Part shown: positions 43,540-54,584 of the stretch, one piece after another
How the letters are laid out: the number at the start of each line of letters is the position of its first letter
Position numbering within the stretch: position 1 is the first letter of the stretch
Assembly: GCF_905171775.1 (NCBI RefSeq)
Contig: NC_053492.1
Location: forward strand, 326,642,720 to 326,706,719
Length of the DNA: 64,000 nucleotides
Reading direction: 5' to 3'
Source of the DNA: Rana temporaria
Lineage: Eukaryota; Chordata; Amphibia; Anura; Ranidae
Notes under the pieces: generated by a model
What the model was told of the DNA's origin: nothing
The model's input: only the letters and a program-made list of their open reading frames with translations
The model's database searches: none
Position numbers and translations under genes: made by a program

Positions 43540-44110
43540 TGAATGAATGAATGAAAAACGTATAAAGCGCGGCGCATGCGAACTGAATCGCTTCTGGGCG
43601 CTAGTTGTTCGTGTCTCATGACATCAAAAGAGCAGAGTTTTGATCTGTCTTCTGAAAGTCAGGTGGTTTTCATCCAACCGAATGCTGGTTGGTAAAGCGT
43701 TCCATAGTCTAGGACCCTGAAAAGCAAACCTTCTTTCTCCTTTGGACTTGTATTTGGTTTTTGGTACCCTGACCAGATTTTGGTCGGTGGATCGCAGAAC
43801 GCGATTCGAATTGTGAGGTTCTATCTTGTCGCAAAGATATTGCGGAGCCTTCCCATGGATGCACTTATGTGTCAGGCAGAGTGCTTTAAATGCAATTCTG
43901 TCTTTTACTGGCAGCCAGTGAAGGGTTCTCAACGAAGGTGAGATTGATTCCCATTTTTTTTTTCCCAGTCACCAGTCTGGCGGCCGTATTCTGAACGACT
44001 TGCAGACGGGAGATTTGGTACTTTGGGAGTCCGAGGTACAGGGCGTTAGCATAGTCCAGTCTGGAATTCACGATTGTTCCCACCACGACTGCTACGTCTT
44101 CTTTGGGCTT
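43540..44110 (-). pseudogene. L2/CR1-group LINE C-terminal fragment
   Basis: Minus-strand translation in two frames: TIVNSRLDYANALYLGLPKY and LQVVQNTAARLVTGKKK, then LHWLPVKDRIAFKALCLTHK, GKAPQYLCDKIEPH, STDQNLVRVPKTK and FAFQGPRLWNALPTSIR. This is the conserved C-terminal region after the RT domain in L2/CR1-group LINEs. The frame shifts near 43930. The 3' side ends in an (ATTC)n-like tail (GAATGAATGAATG at 43541), typical of this group. 5'-truncated near 44110. Confidence 0.88.
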
Positions 44111-44430
44111 GCCTTCTGACCTGTTCCAGTCACTTTCTGCTTCCTGTGTATGACTACCGGCTCGGCTCCTGACTCCGCCCCTTGGTTTCCTGCCAGTCCA
44201 CCTCATCTGCTACTTCCGTGGTACCCCTGCCTGACTGCGTATACTGGTCTACAGCTGATCTCCAACATCTACTCAGCAAGTCGCAGCTAGCAACTCCTGC
44301 ATCTCTGGGCATAGCTCCCCCTGTGTCACCTCCAGGGGGCGTTCTACACTTAGTCGCAAGGGAAGCCCTCTCAGCACTTCGGCCTCTGGTAAGGTACGTG
44401 ACACAGACAATAGAAGCTGCTTGTTGAAAG
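44111..44430. repeat. Dispersed repeat, right part
   Basis: CTGACTCCGCCCC/CCTGCCTGACTG-rich sequence similar in style to 43340-43539. No coding. Confidence 0.35.
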
Positions 44431-45153
44431 CAATCAGGCTTTCCTTGGATGCTAGCATGGAGGAGTGTTTTTGGTTTTAGGATTTTTTTTAAGGTTTTAA
44501 ATGATGTAACATCACTGTTTATATTTCTCAAATAGCTTGTTATGAAAGGTGATGGCACGGTGTATATATGAACTTTGAGAAAGGAATGTTTTTGTTTTAT
44601 GTTGTGTTTCATATAACTAACATTTTCTGAATGTGCTGTTTAGTTGGCAAAAGGTCCGATTTGAAGTAGCCTAAAGTGTGTGAAGATTGGTTGTTCTTAA
44701 AAATGTTTTTAAGTGTTCATTTTTGATGTCCCATGTTTCTCAGTTTTTGTGGAGATATTTTGGCTAGTAGGGAACAATTTGTTTGCTCTGTGGGTCATCA
44801 TAGAGGGGGAGCGATTCGAAATTTGGCGCGGTCTTGCCTCGAGGGGTCCGACACGCTTGCGGACACATGCTAAGGACAATTTTATATATAAGGATCTGAC
44901 TAACCTACCGGTTGACTTTGCAGTGTAAGAGTGGAGATTTTTGTGTAGAATTTCATTTTTGGGTGAAGGACTCTGCTTTGCATTGAATTTTGATGAATTG
45001 TTGGAGGCACATGTGTGGAGGCTAGCAGGACGGACATGTCGGGCTAGAGCTCTGCTCTGTGAGGGAGAAAAGCCGCATATCTCAGTACGCCAGTCAAATC
45101 AAAAGTGATAAAATTCGTGGACTCATTTGCCTAAGAGGTGAGGGGGACCTTTT
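44431..45153 (+). other. Possible L1 5' UTR and unassigned sequence
   Basis: The sequence upstream of the ORF1 start at 45154 has a TATATATAAGG near 44882-44892 and no long frame. Where the L1 begins is not visible. Confidence 0.35.
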
Positions 45154-46242
45154 ATGAGGAAAATGGTGCTGGGGGGTGCCCGAAACAAGTCAAAAACGAA
45201 CCCCAAAAGCAGCAGCCAGCAGACTAAAAGTACAGCAAAAAAGGCCCCAGCCCCCTCAGCTGTATTCTCCTCAGAGAAAAAGAGTATGGCAAAGCAGATG
45301 AAACCCACTATCTCCCTGGGAGATTTGAACTCTGACAGCGAAGATGATAATGACATTTCTCAAGCAGCACTTCAAGACACAGCTGTCCCCTCAGGATTAT
45401 TAAAGCAATTTGAGAAAATGCTGCATAAAGCCTTAAAGCACACCTCAGAACAAATCACCTCTAATCTCACAAAGGAGATTAGAGAATTGGGGCACCGGAC
45501 AGAAACATTGGAAATGAAAGTTGAAGAAATTGAAGTTTTCACCCAAGAATGTCTGACTGAACTGGACTCACTTAAAGAGGAAAATATAACACTACAAAAT
45601 AGGTTGGAGGATTATGAAAACCACGCCAGAAGGTCCAATTTAAGATTCAGAGGTATTCCTGAATCAGTCTTAGACCTCCAAGCTACCATACTAGCCTTAT
45701 GTCAGGAATTACTGCCAGGAATAGCAGTGGAACGGATGGAAATGGAAAGAGTCCACAGGGCACTTATGCCCAAAAAGACAGAGGGTCCCCCTAAGGACAT
45801 TATTGCCTAGTTCCATTATTACAGAACAAAGGAGCAGATATTGGAAGCAGCCAGAGAAAAGAACAATTTACTCTTCCAAGGATATAACTATCAGATATTT
45901 GCAGATATCTCCCAGCTAACTATATCCAAGAGGCGGGTAATGAAACCTCTCTTATTGGAACTCCAACACCACAAGATTAAATATCAATGGGGATTCCCCT
46001 TTTCCCTGTGCTTCACCTACCAAGGAACCAAAATTACTTGCAGAACACCTGACCAACTTCAACAAACCTTACTTGACCTCAAGCTAATTGAAGGAGCAGC
46101 CACAGCAACCACCTCACGCAGAAGATCAGCATCTGCTTCTTCCCACAACAATTTACCTCAGCATGGGATGAATAATGGTACCCACCATTCACATAAACGA
46201 GGCAGATTTGCATCCCAACCCCAGGACCAAGAAGATACAATG
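45154..46242 (+). pseudogene. L1-type ORF1p pseudogene
   Basis: From MRKMVLGGARNKSKTNPKSS a basic/Ser-rich N-terminus leads into a coiled coil (about residues 90-165; KQFEKMLHKALKHTSEQI, ELGHRTETLEMKVEEIEVF), then the ENHARRSNLRFRGIPES start of the RRM-like domain, then after 45810 the C-terminal domain EAAREKNNLLFQGYNYQIF, LLLELQHHKIKYQWGFPF and TPDQLQQTLLDLKLIEG. This is the RNA-binding trimer protein of L1 LINEs. A single in-frame TAG at 45808-45810 interrupts it; the same frame continues with FHYYRTKEQILEAAREK. A 5'-truncated L1 is inserted at 46243-47374 behind a 14 bp duplicated target. Across it the frame ends within two codons (GAC TGA, stop 47392-47394), giving about 364 codons. Confidence 0.9.
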
Positions 46243-47374
46243 ATGGAGAAAAAGGGGTTCATTTCCAGGACGTACCTACAACTACTAGCACCCTTACAAG
46301 CCCCTGATGTCCTTCCCTGCAGAGGGAAATGGGAGAGCGATATAGGTCCGATAGATGGGGAGCAATGAGAGCAAATACTGAGTACGGGGCCCTTGGTTTC
46401 AGTCTCGGCAGCCCAAAGATTGTCGCATTTATTTATTCTTCACAGGGTATATCGGACCCCAGTACAATTGCACCGATGGGGTAGGCGTGATACACCCATA
46501 TGTCCCAAATGTCAGGCACACCCGGGAGACCTCATCCACATGCTGTGGAGGTGCCCCAAGTTGGTGAGATACTGGAATGCTGTGGTTAAGATCATTAATT
46601 CTGTCTATCAGGTCCAGCTGCCGGTAAGCCCACTGGTGTGCTTGCTGGGCGGCGTGGATGAGGACCTGTTCTTGCCTCCTGTGTACACTGCCTTGCTTAG
46701 ACTACTGTATTTGGCACGGAAGCTTATAGCGAGATATTGGTTGTCTGCCAGAGTTCCGTCGAGCCGACAGTGGATACAGGAGGTCAATAGGATCCTTATA
46801 AGGGAGAAGAACACATACTTGCACAGAAAGGCACCGCAAAAATTTGACAACATATGGCAGGGGTGGCTAAGTTCCCCGGAAGTGGCCCCTCCACAACTGG
46901 TACTTGACAGATTACTACTCGGTTGAGGACCGGGTTGTGAGCAATGGAGGGATGGGATCATCTCTCTATACTGATGGTCGAGGAGTTCATGGGATGTATG
47001 GTCTAATATATAAGATACTTTTGGCAACAGGCTGGGGTGGTTTCCCCACCCCTTATTGTTTTTGTTTTTATTTTTTATTTTTTCCCTGTTCTTTCCATTT
47101 TATTTTTATTTTCATTATCACTTATCGCCTTATACTTCTTTTGTGCTCAATGTGCCTAAAAGCAGTGTGCCAGGAGTTTGGAGGAATTGCTTTAGTACTG
47201 CCACTGGGAATATATACTGTTTCTTGGTCAGATGTTTTACTAATTCTGTACCCTGAATGGCATTGTTTACTTTTTGCCGCTAATTAATGCTGTACATTCC
47301 TGGTATTCTGTACTGTTACTGTGTTCCTTTTTCAAAAGAAAAAAAATAAATAAACACTTTTCTGATTTAAAAAA
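46243..47374 (+). mobile_element. 5'-truncated L1 inserted in ORF1 of another L1
   Basis: Bounded by AAGAAGATACAATG at 46229-46242 and 47375-47388 (14 bp). It contains an ORF2 C-terminal pseudogene, a 3' UTR and an A-rich tail (AAAAAAATAAATAAACAC...TTTAAAAAA). The C-terminal sequence differs clearly from the host L1 family. Confidence 0.92.
46252..46926 (+). pseudogene. L1-type ORF2 C-terminal pseudogene (different subfamily)
   Basis: The frame reads KKGFISRTYLQLLAPLQAP, CRGKWESDIGPIDGEQ, a TGA at 46366-46368, then QRLSHLFILHRVYRTPVQLH, CPKCQAHPGDLIHMLWRCP, RLLYLARKLIARYW, RQWIQEVNRILIREKNTYLH and FDNIWQGWLS before the stop at 46926. This is the region between RT and the C-terminus of L1-type ORF2 with its Cys/His knuckle (CPKC...HMLWRC). 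The stop falls where the family commonly has Trp (TGG to TGA is possible). Truncated upstream; RT absent. Confidence 0.88.
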
Positions 47375-47394
47375 AAGAAGATACAATGGACTGA

Positions 47395-47506
47395 CTGACC
47401 ATCACAAAAGTTTCCTCATTTTTCTTTTTTGCTTCAACAACACTTTTTGGGAAAGGAAAATACAACTCATGTAAAGACTTTTTTCCCCAAAAGGAAATAA
47501 GTGTTA
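47395..47506 (+). other. L1 sequence after ORF1
   Basis: Short sequence between the end of ORF1 (after removal of the nested L1) and a Harbinger MITE. Probably the start of the inter-ORF region. Confidence 0.4.
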
Positions 47507-47987
47507 GGCCCCATACACACGACCAAACATGTCTGCTGAAACTGGTCCGCGGGCCAGTTTCAGCAGACATGTTCGGTCGTGTGTAGGCCCGAGCGTGCAG
47601 GATTCCAGCAAACATTTGCCCGCCGGGCCTTTTCCCAGCGGGCAAATATTCCTGGACTTGTTTTAAAACAGTCCGCTGGAATACTGCCCGCTCGGACATG
47701 TTCGGTCGTCTGTACAGACCTACCGTACATGTCCGAGCGCCCGCCATCCCTCGCATGCGTCGAATGACTTCGACGCATGCGTGGAAGCATTTAAATGGCA
47801 GGCCCGCCCATGTCGCCGCTTCATCGACGCGGCGACACCGCGGACACGCCCCGCGTATTGTTTACGCGCGGATTTCTGTACGATGGTTAGTACAGCCATC
47901 GTACAGAAAGCCCCGGCCAGACATGTACGGAGAACACGGTCCGGCGGACCGCTTTCATCGTACTTGTTTGGTCGTCTGTACACGGCC
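47507..47987. mobile_element. PIF/Harbinger-type MITE, TTA duplication
   Basis: Termini GGCCCCATACACACGACC and the inverted GGTCGTCTGTACACGGCC. TTA at 47504-47506 and 47988-47990. The interior holds GTCCGAGCG/CGCTCGGAC and ACATGT-rich inverted segments and a GCGGCGACAC block. Third member of the GGCCCCGTACACACG-ended group here. Confidence 0.85.
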
Positions 47988-48098
47988 TTACACTTAATTT
48001 CCACTCTTCAACATTTTTTTTTTGTTTATACTTTTTCTTTTTCTCTCAATTTAAATATTTTTTTTATGAAATACCTGAAGACCTGATTGTATATTTTA

Positions 48099-49585
48099 CA
48101 ATCCATGCCGCTGCCACGTATATGGACTTGTAGCCTATTTAGCTACATAGTGTGAAAACGAGGCGTGGAGCGCATCGTAACACACATCGTGACACGCGGA
48201 AGTGCGGCATCAGGACTCGGAGGGCACATGCGCATGACGTCATGATGGCTGTCTGGCGTAACGCAGGCTTGTTTCTCTCCCAGTGGAGACACGGAAGGAG
48301 ACAGCCAGCTCCTAAGAGCATGAGGGGTACACCATTGCGCTCCACTATTGGGTTGAGTGACTCCTCCCCATTACTTCTGGGTTTTGAAGCGCAGCTGAGT
48401 GTCATGTTCCTAATGGGTAACGAACGCCGGCGGATTAACAAATGAATGATTCCAAACAGGTGGGTAATGGGCTATAAAGGCAGGTGAGGGCATGGGACTG
48501 TGTACACACCCCAGTAGAAGTCCATTTGCGACGAAACCGGTAGGGTATACAGGTCACATTGCCACCATCTGCTTAACTCTGTGGATTCCTTCAGCCTTTC
48601 ACAGGGCATTGAAGTTTTTATTTTTGCTGCATGTTTTTCTGGTTGGACTGTTTTCTTCTTTTTTGGATTCACTACTGAATTTTATTGCAAATTTTATCCA
48701 AAGTGTTGATCTTTGTAGTGACACTAGTTTGATGTTTTTTATTAAATCACAACTTTTTTACACTATGAGGAGCTTTTTCTTTTTTCCTCACATACCTTGG
48801 TATGATCAATTACTGGCTGTATCACGATTTTCCAATCACCCTTGGAAACATCCGAACCCCCCTGGACTGTGAGTATAATCTCCCACCAGCAACAGTCCTG
48901 ATGTCACATAGGCTTTGAAATAGCCTTGGAAGGGTACCACCGCAAGGATAACCAGAGAGGGCAACCGGCCCATACAAGCATTGGAGACCCACCCATCGTA
49001 CGATGAGCAGTGGGTCATTGGAATCTGGTAAGAGTATCCATTTACTACCTTCCCTAAAGTGATTGGAATGAGTTGCTGAAGATATTCATCTCTTCAAGTC
49101 CATACGAGTGGAAAGAGTTTATACTTGTATATCACCACCAATAGGGGGACGGACTTCACATCTTCTGTTTCTATGCAAACTGTTGCAGAGGAATATAGGG
49201 ATTCTTCCACATATTAATTTATGTTGATGCTGGGTGTCTGGTTCATATGCCAAATTGGGAGAGTTGCTACCTCCTTTTTTGGCTATTAAACACCTTTTTG
49301 ATTGCCGGATTGATCTCTATGGACGCACAATAACACTTATTGATTATGTATAATATGGTGTTGGGTTGAGTTTGTGTTATTACACTTTGTTCAATTTACA
49401 GGTTCATTTATTATTCCTATTTTCATTTTTTTGTGATTGATATTTCACATTTGTGATACTATACATTATCCCACTATCACTGTGTGGATACACGTTTGTT
49501 TTTCATTCCTTTTAGGAGTGTCTTACTCCATTTGGGGCATCCCAAGTAGAGCTGAGTCATTGGCGCTACACTTTATATCTTTACT
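48099..49585 (+). mobile_element. Penelope-like terminal fragment (inferred)
   Basis: Flanked by TTGTATATTTTA at 48087-48098 and 49586-49597; 12 bp but AT-rich, so chance cannot be excluded. It contains a hammerhead-like motif at 48508-48546 and ends in GGCGCTACACTTTATATCTT, similar to other Penelope-like ends in the window. GC-rich at the start, T-rich later. No coding. Confidence 0.5.
48508..48546 (+). ncRNA. Decayed hammerhead-ribozyme-like motif
   Basis: Stem I ACCC (48508-48511) with GGGT (48543-48546); core reads CAGTAGA instead of CTGANGA (48512-48518); extra A; stem II GTCC with GCGAC (48520-48523 and 48528-48532, one bulge), loop ATTT; GAAA (48533-48536); CCGG (48537-48540); U-A (48541-48542). 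The layout is that of the other copies, but two core substitutions predict loss of activity. Confidence 0.35.
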
Positions 49586-49597
49586 TTGTATATTTTA

Positions 49598-50387
49598 AAC
49601 ACACAGAGTAATATTACTATCTTATCATCTACTACTTGTGTGTAAATTCAGGGTAGTGTATAAACCACCTATATTAATTTAGCCAGTTTGTTAATGTACT
49701 TTTTGTACCATTTTGCTTCACAAACACTTTAAGGTTATTTGTTTACAAGTGAAGCATAGTTATTAACACACCTTAAACAAAGATAAGGAAAAGTTACATT
49801 CTTTTTTTGTTTGTTAAACATTCTGGCTATTATAGTCACAATGCTTATTGTTACAATAGGGGAAATTTCAACATTATTTTAAACCATGAATAACCCCACA
49901 TTTTATTGTGGGAATAGTTTAAAAATACCCAGTATTACCCCAGTAGTTTAGTCGTTATTGCATTCCCCCCCCCCCCCCCAATTTTACTTTCATGTATGGG
50001 AAATCAAATATAACTTATTCACGGTTTTGTTATATTTATTTAGGGCGAAAAATTTGCACCCTAAGGGGTGCGCATATCACATTTAGTAAACGGTTCTCCA
50101 GTGCAAGGAAAAAACACTACGATCTCCTCGGATCCCCATAATATTATGTGGGGATTCGACGAGGGCCCGTTTCCCCCTGATAGGGGACTTTATCCCTTAT
50201 CACGGGTAAACCTCAAGTACTTTATCTGCTTAATTGTATTCAGATATTCTTTAATCTGTATTGTCTCTCATTTTCTTTTTAGGGATGATTATTTTGGATC
50301 CCCCTTTTCTTCTTTTTCTGCACGGACTGGGCCGAGAAGCCACTTCACAATGAATAATGGTAAGATTAGCTTAATGGTTAGGCTATC
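49598..50387 (+). other. Unassigned; possible L1 inter-ORF region
   Basis: AT-rich until about 50040, then a block with TTGCACCCTAAGGGGTGCGC (50055-50074) hairpin and GGATCCCCATAATATTATGT (50131-50150) inverted segments. No family recognised in the 110-codon frame at 50068-50400. Confidence 0.35.
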
Positions 50388-50748
50388 ATGGCTCCATTGA
50401 ATGTATTGACTCTTAATGTACAAGGTCTAAATGTACCTCAGAAACGAACAAAAGCATTTAGATCGTTTCAGGTTAAGAAAGCTCACATTGTTTGTTTGCA
50501 AGAAACGCACTTCACCACAAACACAACTCTTAAATTTTATAATGCCTTTTATCCACAAGTGTATACAGCATCTGCTACTACCAAGAAAAGAGGATCCCTA
50601 ATAGCATTCCACCAAACTACGCCATTTGTACTGAAATCAGAAATCAAAGACCCAGAGGGTCGATACCTTATTCTAATGGGCTTTATCATGGACACCGCTA
50701 TTACAGTGGTCTCTTATTATGCACCCAACCTTAATCCAGTACCCTTTA
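50388..50748 (+). pseudogene. L1-type ORF2 endonuclease, N-terminal part
   Basis: Starts MAPLNVLTLNVQGLNVPQKR, then HIVCLQETHF, KKRGSLIAFHQTTPF, DPEGRYLILMGF and TAITVVSYYAPNLNPVPF. These are the L1 apurinic-like endonuclease strands with the Asn of LNVQG, the catalytic Glu of QETH and the YAPN block. ATG at 50388 is the family start. The frame is interrupted after NPVPF by a Penelope-like element behind a 19 bp repeated target. The domain continues from 55001. Confidence 0.9.
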
Positions 50749-51780
50749 CTAATTAACAACTACAATTTAAAATTTACATACAATTATAGCCAAAAAAATA
50801 TAACTTTTTTGGATGTTGAACTCTTTATCGATAATAAAGGTAGCCTGTGTTCTACACTCTACAGGAAACCTACAGCAGGCAACAGCCTACTGCATGCTTC
50901 CAGCTCGCACCCCAGTCCGCTAATCAACAGTATTCCATACAGTCAATATTTAAGACTGAGGCGCAATTGCTCCCGCGACGAAGATTACAAAAAAGAAGCA
51001 GCACAGCTTTACGCCCGCCTCAAAGAGAGAGGCTACAGTAAGACTTGCTTACGCCGTGCCTACAATAAAGCCAGTCGATTAGACAGAAACGATCTTATCT
51101 ATAAATCTAAAAATGTCTCTAAAGCCAACACTACTAGGGTGATTACACGCTTCAATCGTCAGCACCAAACTATTCGTAATATTTACAGCAAATACTGGTA
51201 CCTCCTTACCTCCGATGATAAAATTAAAAAATTCATCCATTTAAAACCGGAGATAACATTCAAACGCTCTCCCTCAATTCGGGATAGAGCCGTTACCAGC
51301 CACTATGCGACACAAATGGTGCCCAAACCAACTAAGACAGGAACTTTCCCGTGCGGTAAATGCAATTTTTGTCGATATATTCTGCCAGGTGAAAGTGTTT
51401 CTCTACCTAATGGCGAAACATATTCACCCAAGTTCCGTGCAACCTGCCAAACAATTGGCATTATCTATATAATGAAATGCAATTGCGGTGCCTACTATGT
51501 AGGTAAAACTAAACGCAATTTCTTTTGTAGAATGAGAGACCATGTCTTAGCTGTAAAGAAAAAACTTATGGAAACACCCATTAGCCGCCACATGGGCTTG
51601 TTCCATAACCACAACCAGGCAATGTTAGGCTTCTTTGCCTTGGCACATATTCCTCTCAATGAGAGAGGAGGTGATGCTGACAAACGACTGCTACAAGCGG
51701 AAGCACGCTGGATATATACACTTAATGCCACTCAGCATCCAGGGTTAAATGAAAATATTAGCTATAAACCCTTTCTTTAA
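50749..51780 (+). CDS. Penelope-like RT C-terminus with GIY-YIG endonuclease (5'-truncated)
   Basis: The frame is open for 344 codons to TAA at 51780; any start upstream lies in L1 sequence. Early residues NITFLDVELFIDN, SLCSTLYRKPT and SSHPSPLINSIPYSQYLRLR match the end of the Penelope-like RT (FLDV, LYRKPT, S.HP blocks). A basic linker follows, then CGKCNFCRYI, a Cys pair motif found before the nuclease in the Neptune-like group of these elements. The GIY-YIG domain reads GIIYIMKCNCGAYYVGKTKR, with the conserved Arg/His stretch FFCRMRDHV, a later Glu in LLQAEARWIYTL and NATQHPGLNE. The catalytic RT motifs (the YxDD box) are upstream of the truncation. Intact as far as it goes, so the insertion may be fairly young, but it cannot make a working enzyme. 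Confidence 0.9.
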   Translation, partial: LINNYNLKFTYNYSQKNITFLDVELFIDNKGSLCSTLYRKPTAGNSLLHASSSHPSPLINSIPYSQYLRLRRNCSRDEDYKKEAAQLYARLKERGYSKTCLRRAYNKASRLDRNDLIYKSKNVSKANTTRVITRFNRQHQTIRNIYSKYWYLLTSDDKIKKFIHLKPEITFKRSPSIRDRAVTSHYATQMVPKPTKTGTFPCGKCNFCRYILPGESVSLPNGETYSPKFRATCQTIGIIYIMKCNCGAYYVGKTKRNFFCRMRDHVLAVKKKLMETPISRHMGLFHNHNQAMLGFFALAHIPLNERGGDADKRLLQAEARWIYTLNATQHPGLNENISYKPFL

Positions 51781-54544
51781 TTTAATCCAGTGACCACAAG
51801 CTGGACATACCGGGGTGACTACATTGTTAATTTGAAGCTCTTCTATCTGAGCTGTTCTTCCATCTTTCATGGTCAGGCTTTACCAAATGGCTATCAGCCT
51901 TAATCCATCAAGGCCTATCAAGCAATCTTGTCCGAGTCCCTTGAGCACTAATACTTCCTGTTGATAGAAGGAGGTGGTGCAATTGGCGCCGTGTACTGTG
52001 TTTCCACACTTATACGAGCCCCATTATTGCGATACCCCACCACCCGACACTTGGGAGTATAGAACTTTATTGTGCAGCTTATATGACTGTAGGTATGCAA
52101 CAACACTTTATAATTAACTTGATTTGTTTTTTGAATACCATTTTTTTCGGTTATACAGAAGAACATACTTTGATGTGACAACATTAATGTCAAATATTAC
52201 TGTAATGGATTTCGAGTGGTTTTATGCTGTGACCTGTGGACTTTATCTACGGTTTTTCTTTCTTTTGTTTTTTCTGGGTCCACTGGGGGCCCTTCTTTTA
52301 CATATTTATTTCATATTCCTTATTATCATTATATATTTTTACACTTTTTTATTTATTTTTTCCCTTTCTTTTTTTTTTTTTTTTCTTTTCTTTCTTTTCT
52401 TTCTTTTTTTTCCTTTTTTTTCTTATTATTATTTTTCTTATTATTATTATTATTTTTTCCATCCCCTTTTTTTTATTTTTTTTTTTTTTTTCTTAATTTT
52501 GATTTTATAAATAATATTATATTCCTTTAATATTCTTTATAATTAAACAATATTTTTTTCCCTTTTTTTTCACCAATTCTTATTTCCCAATTATTATACT
52601 TACATTTACTTTTGCTTTCCCTCTTTTTCTTTTTCTCTTTTTTTTTCCCCTTTTCTCTTCTTCCCCCTTTCCCCACATCTATTTTCACTTATTTGCCTGA
52701 CACGGATTCAAACTTGTTTTGCATGCTCTCCTATCACCAGCATTGATCTCCTGCACTTTAGCACACTGCCGTTATCATCAGACATCTATTAGTATTGCTG
52801 CAAGCCATTTTGGGCGCTAGGGGGCACGCACCAGCTCAGTGTCACTGATCTGAACTCAAGCGGAGGCTTGAGTGTTAGTGCGCGTCCGCTTCTTCACGGC
52901 ACCCATATGGTAGGCACTGATGCGTCATTTGTGACGCTGGTGCACTTTCCCAGGAGTTCCCCTTCCCCGCGCCGGCGCGTTAGATTCAGCATCTCCTAGA
53001 GGGATGCTTTTCTTCTGCGCAGACGCGGTCCCTGTGGTTCCTATGGGCAATCCCCATGACATCTGCCGTGATTACCACGCCCATCTTAGAGTGAGGAGCT
53101 GCCCCCTACTCAGCTGTGTATCATCTCACTCTGATTGAGGGCAGCTTATTAGTGAGCCGCACAGCTGATGTGTCAGCGTGAGCTCTGCCAGAGGAATCAT
53201 TCCTTGGTATACAGAGGCAACAGCAGGTCATAGGTATGCTTTCATCTACCATTGTCTCATCATTATTTCATTATTTTCTTTCCTTCCAAGTTTAATTCAT
53301 TATTCACAACAATCTGGATGTGATACTTTGTTGCCACTTGCAGACTTTGTGAAAATATACTTTTTACTCACTTATCTGTCAACAATGAGGAAATATATTT
53401 TTTCCTGGATTGACTTTCTTTCTTTTATTTTTCACTATTCAGTATCTGGACTATACAGTTCTCCTGGGCAATTTATCTGCCCTATTCTCGGCAGTTATTA
53501 TTGCAACTAGAATTAGGTAAAACCATTACCATTATTCCTTTTAATTAGATTAGTATTTGCATTTTCTTTTTATGCTATACCCCTATTACTATGATAGGTA
53601 TAACAACTATAAAGTTGAATTATTACACAAAAAATGCTACATTCTTCTAATTAATTTAGATTCGTTTGATACTTTGCAGCCTATATAGGCGTTTATATTT
53701 ATATTAATATTTATATTAATATTATCTTTATTACTGCTGTCGTTTGCAGTTTTAATAATTAATTTTCAAACTAATCTGTCATTATACAATCTGATGATGT
53801 AGTGAATGACTTCCTATTTTGTGCAGTATAGTATTGACAGAAACCTCTTGGGATGAATTATATCCATCTCTTCTGAGACTACCTCATCATCAATCTTCCC
53901 ATTCTTTCTATCATCATTTTAATCAGGTAATAATCATTAATTCTTTTACACATATTTCTCTACAGTTGTCTGTCCATCGCAATTTTTCTTCCTTTCTGGT
54001 TACCTTTTTTCTTTTTCCTTTTTTACTTGTTAAATTTCCAATATTCCTAATATTTTTATTCTGTACCTACAGTACCTGCTTGCCTCCGGCTCCTCTTCCT
54101 CTATAGGCTTGCATCCAGGCTCTGTGCATTGCACGGCGATCCTACCCGCATGCTTAAGAGGATCATTTCCTCTTTTTCCCATCCCTCCTTCCATCTATCT
54201 GGGATTTTCCATCTGGGACTTTGAGCCAATCACGGCCAATCATTCAGGTTTTTTTTAGTCCACTTTTACAGGTAAATATATTCTTTATAATTATTATTTA
54301 TATTTTTTTCGTTAAAGTCCACAGCTACCACAGATACTCCATTAACTCGACCTTCGTTTATTTAAATCAAATACATTATCTTTATGTTCTATGGTAAACG
54401 ATGATTGTGTTAAACTCTATGGTCAACCAGACACGTTTGTATGTACCGATATAATCAATTTATGTGACTATTTGTATATATTATGATTTATATGTTCCTG
54501 TTCATTGATATACTCTTTGTTTGCTCAGACTACTGCCCCCCATT
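51781..54544 (+). mobile_element. Penelope-like non-coding 3' region
   Basis: Mostly T-rich with a long pyrimidine tract at 52320-52690. GC-rich islands at about 52800-53180 and 54100-54180 carry short inverted segments. Frames of 80-130 codons here are Phe/Leu/Ser runs over poly-pyrimidine DNA and are rejected as genes. Confidence 0.5.
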
Positions 54545-54584
54545 GGTTCCTGACGAAGCCCCCTTGGGCGAAACTAGTAGAACC
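54545..54584 (+). ncRNA. Hammerhead-ribozyme-like motif in Penelope-like element
   Basis: Stem I GGTTC (54545-54549) pairs perfectly with GAACC (54580-54584). Core CTGACGA (54550-54556) fits CUGANGA. One extra A (54557), then stem II GCCC/GGGC (54558-54561 and 54566-54569) with loop CCTT. GAAA (54570-54573), CTAG (54574-54577) as minimal stem III, then U-A (54578-54579), the predicted cleavage being 3' of the A. Hammerhead motifs with tiny stem III are known from Penelope-like elements, where they are thought to process element transcripts. The extra A before stem II departs from the strict consensus. Confidence 0.65.

Noticed and set aside
52124..52530. Phe/Leu-rich frames of 86-128 codons resembling membrane proteins
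   Set aside because: They translate a poly-pyrimidine tract in all three frames.
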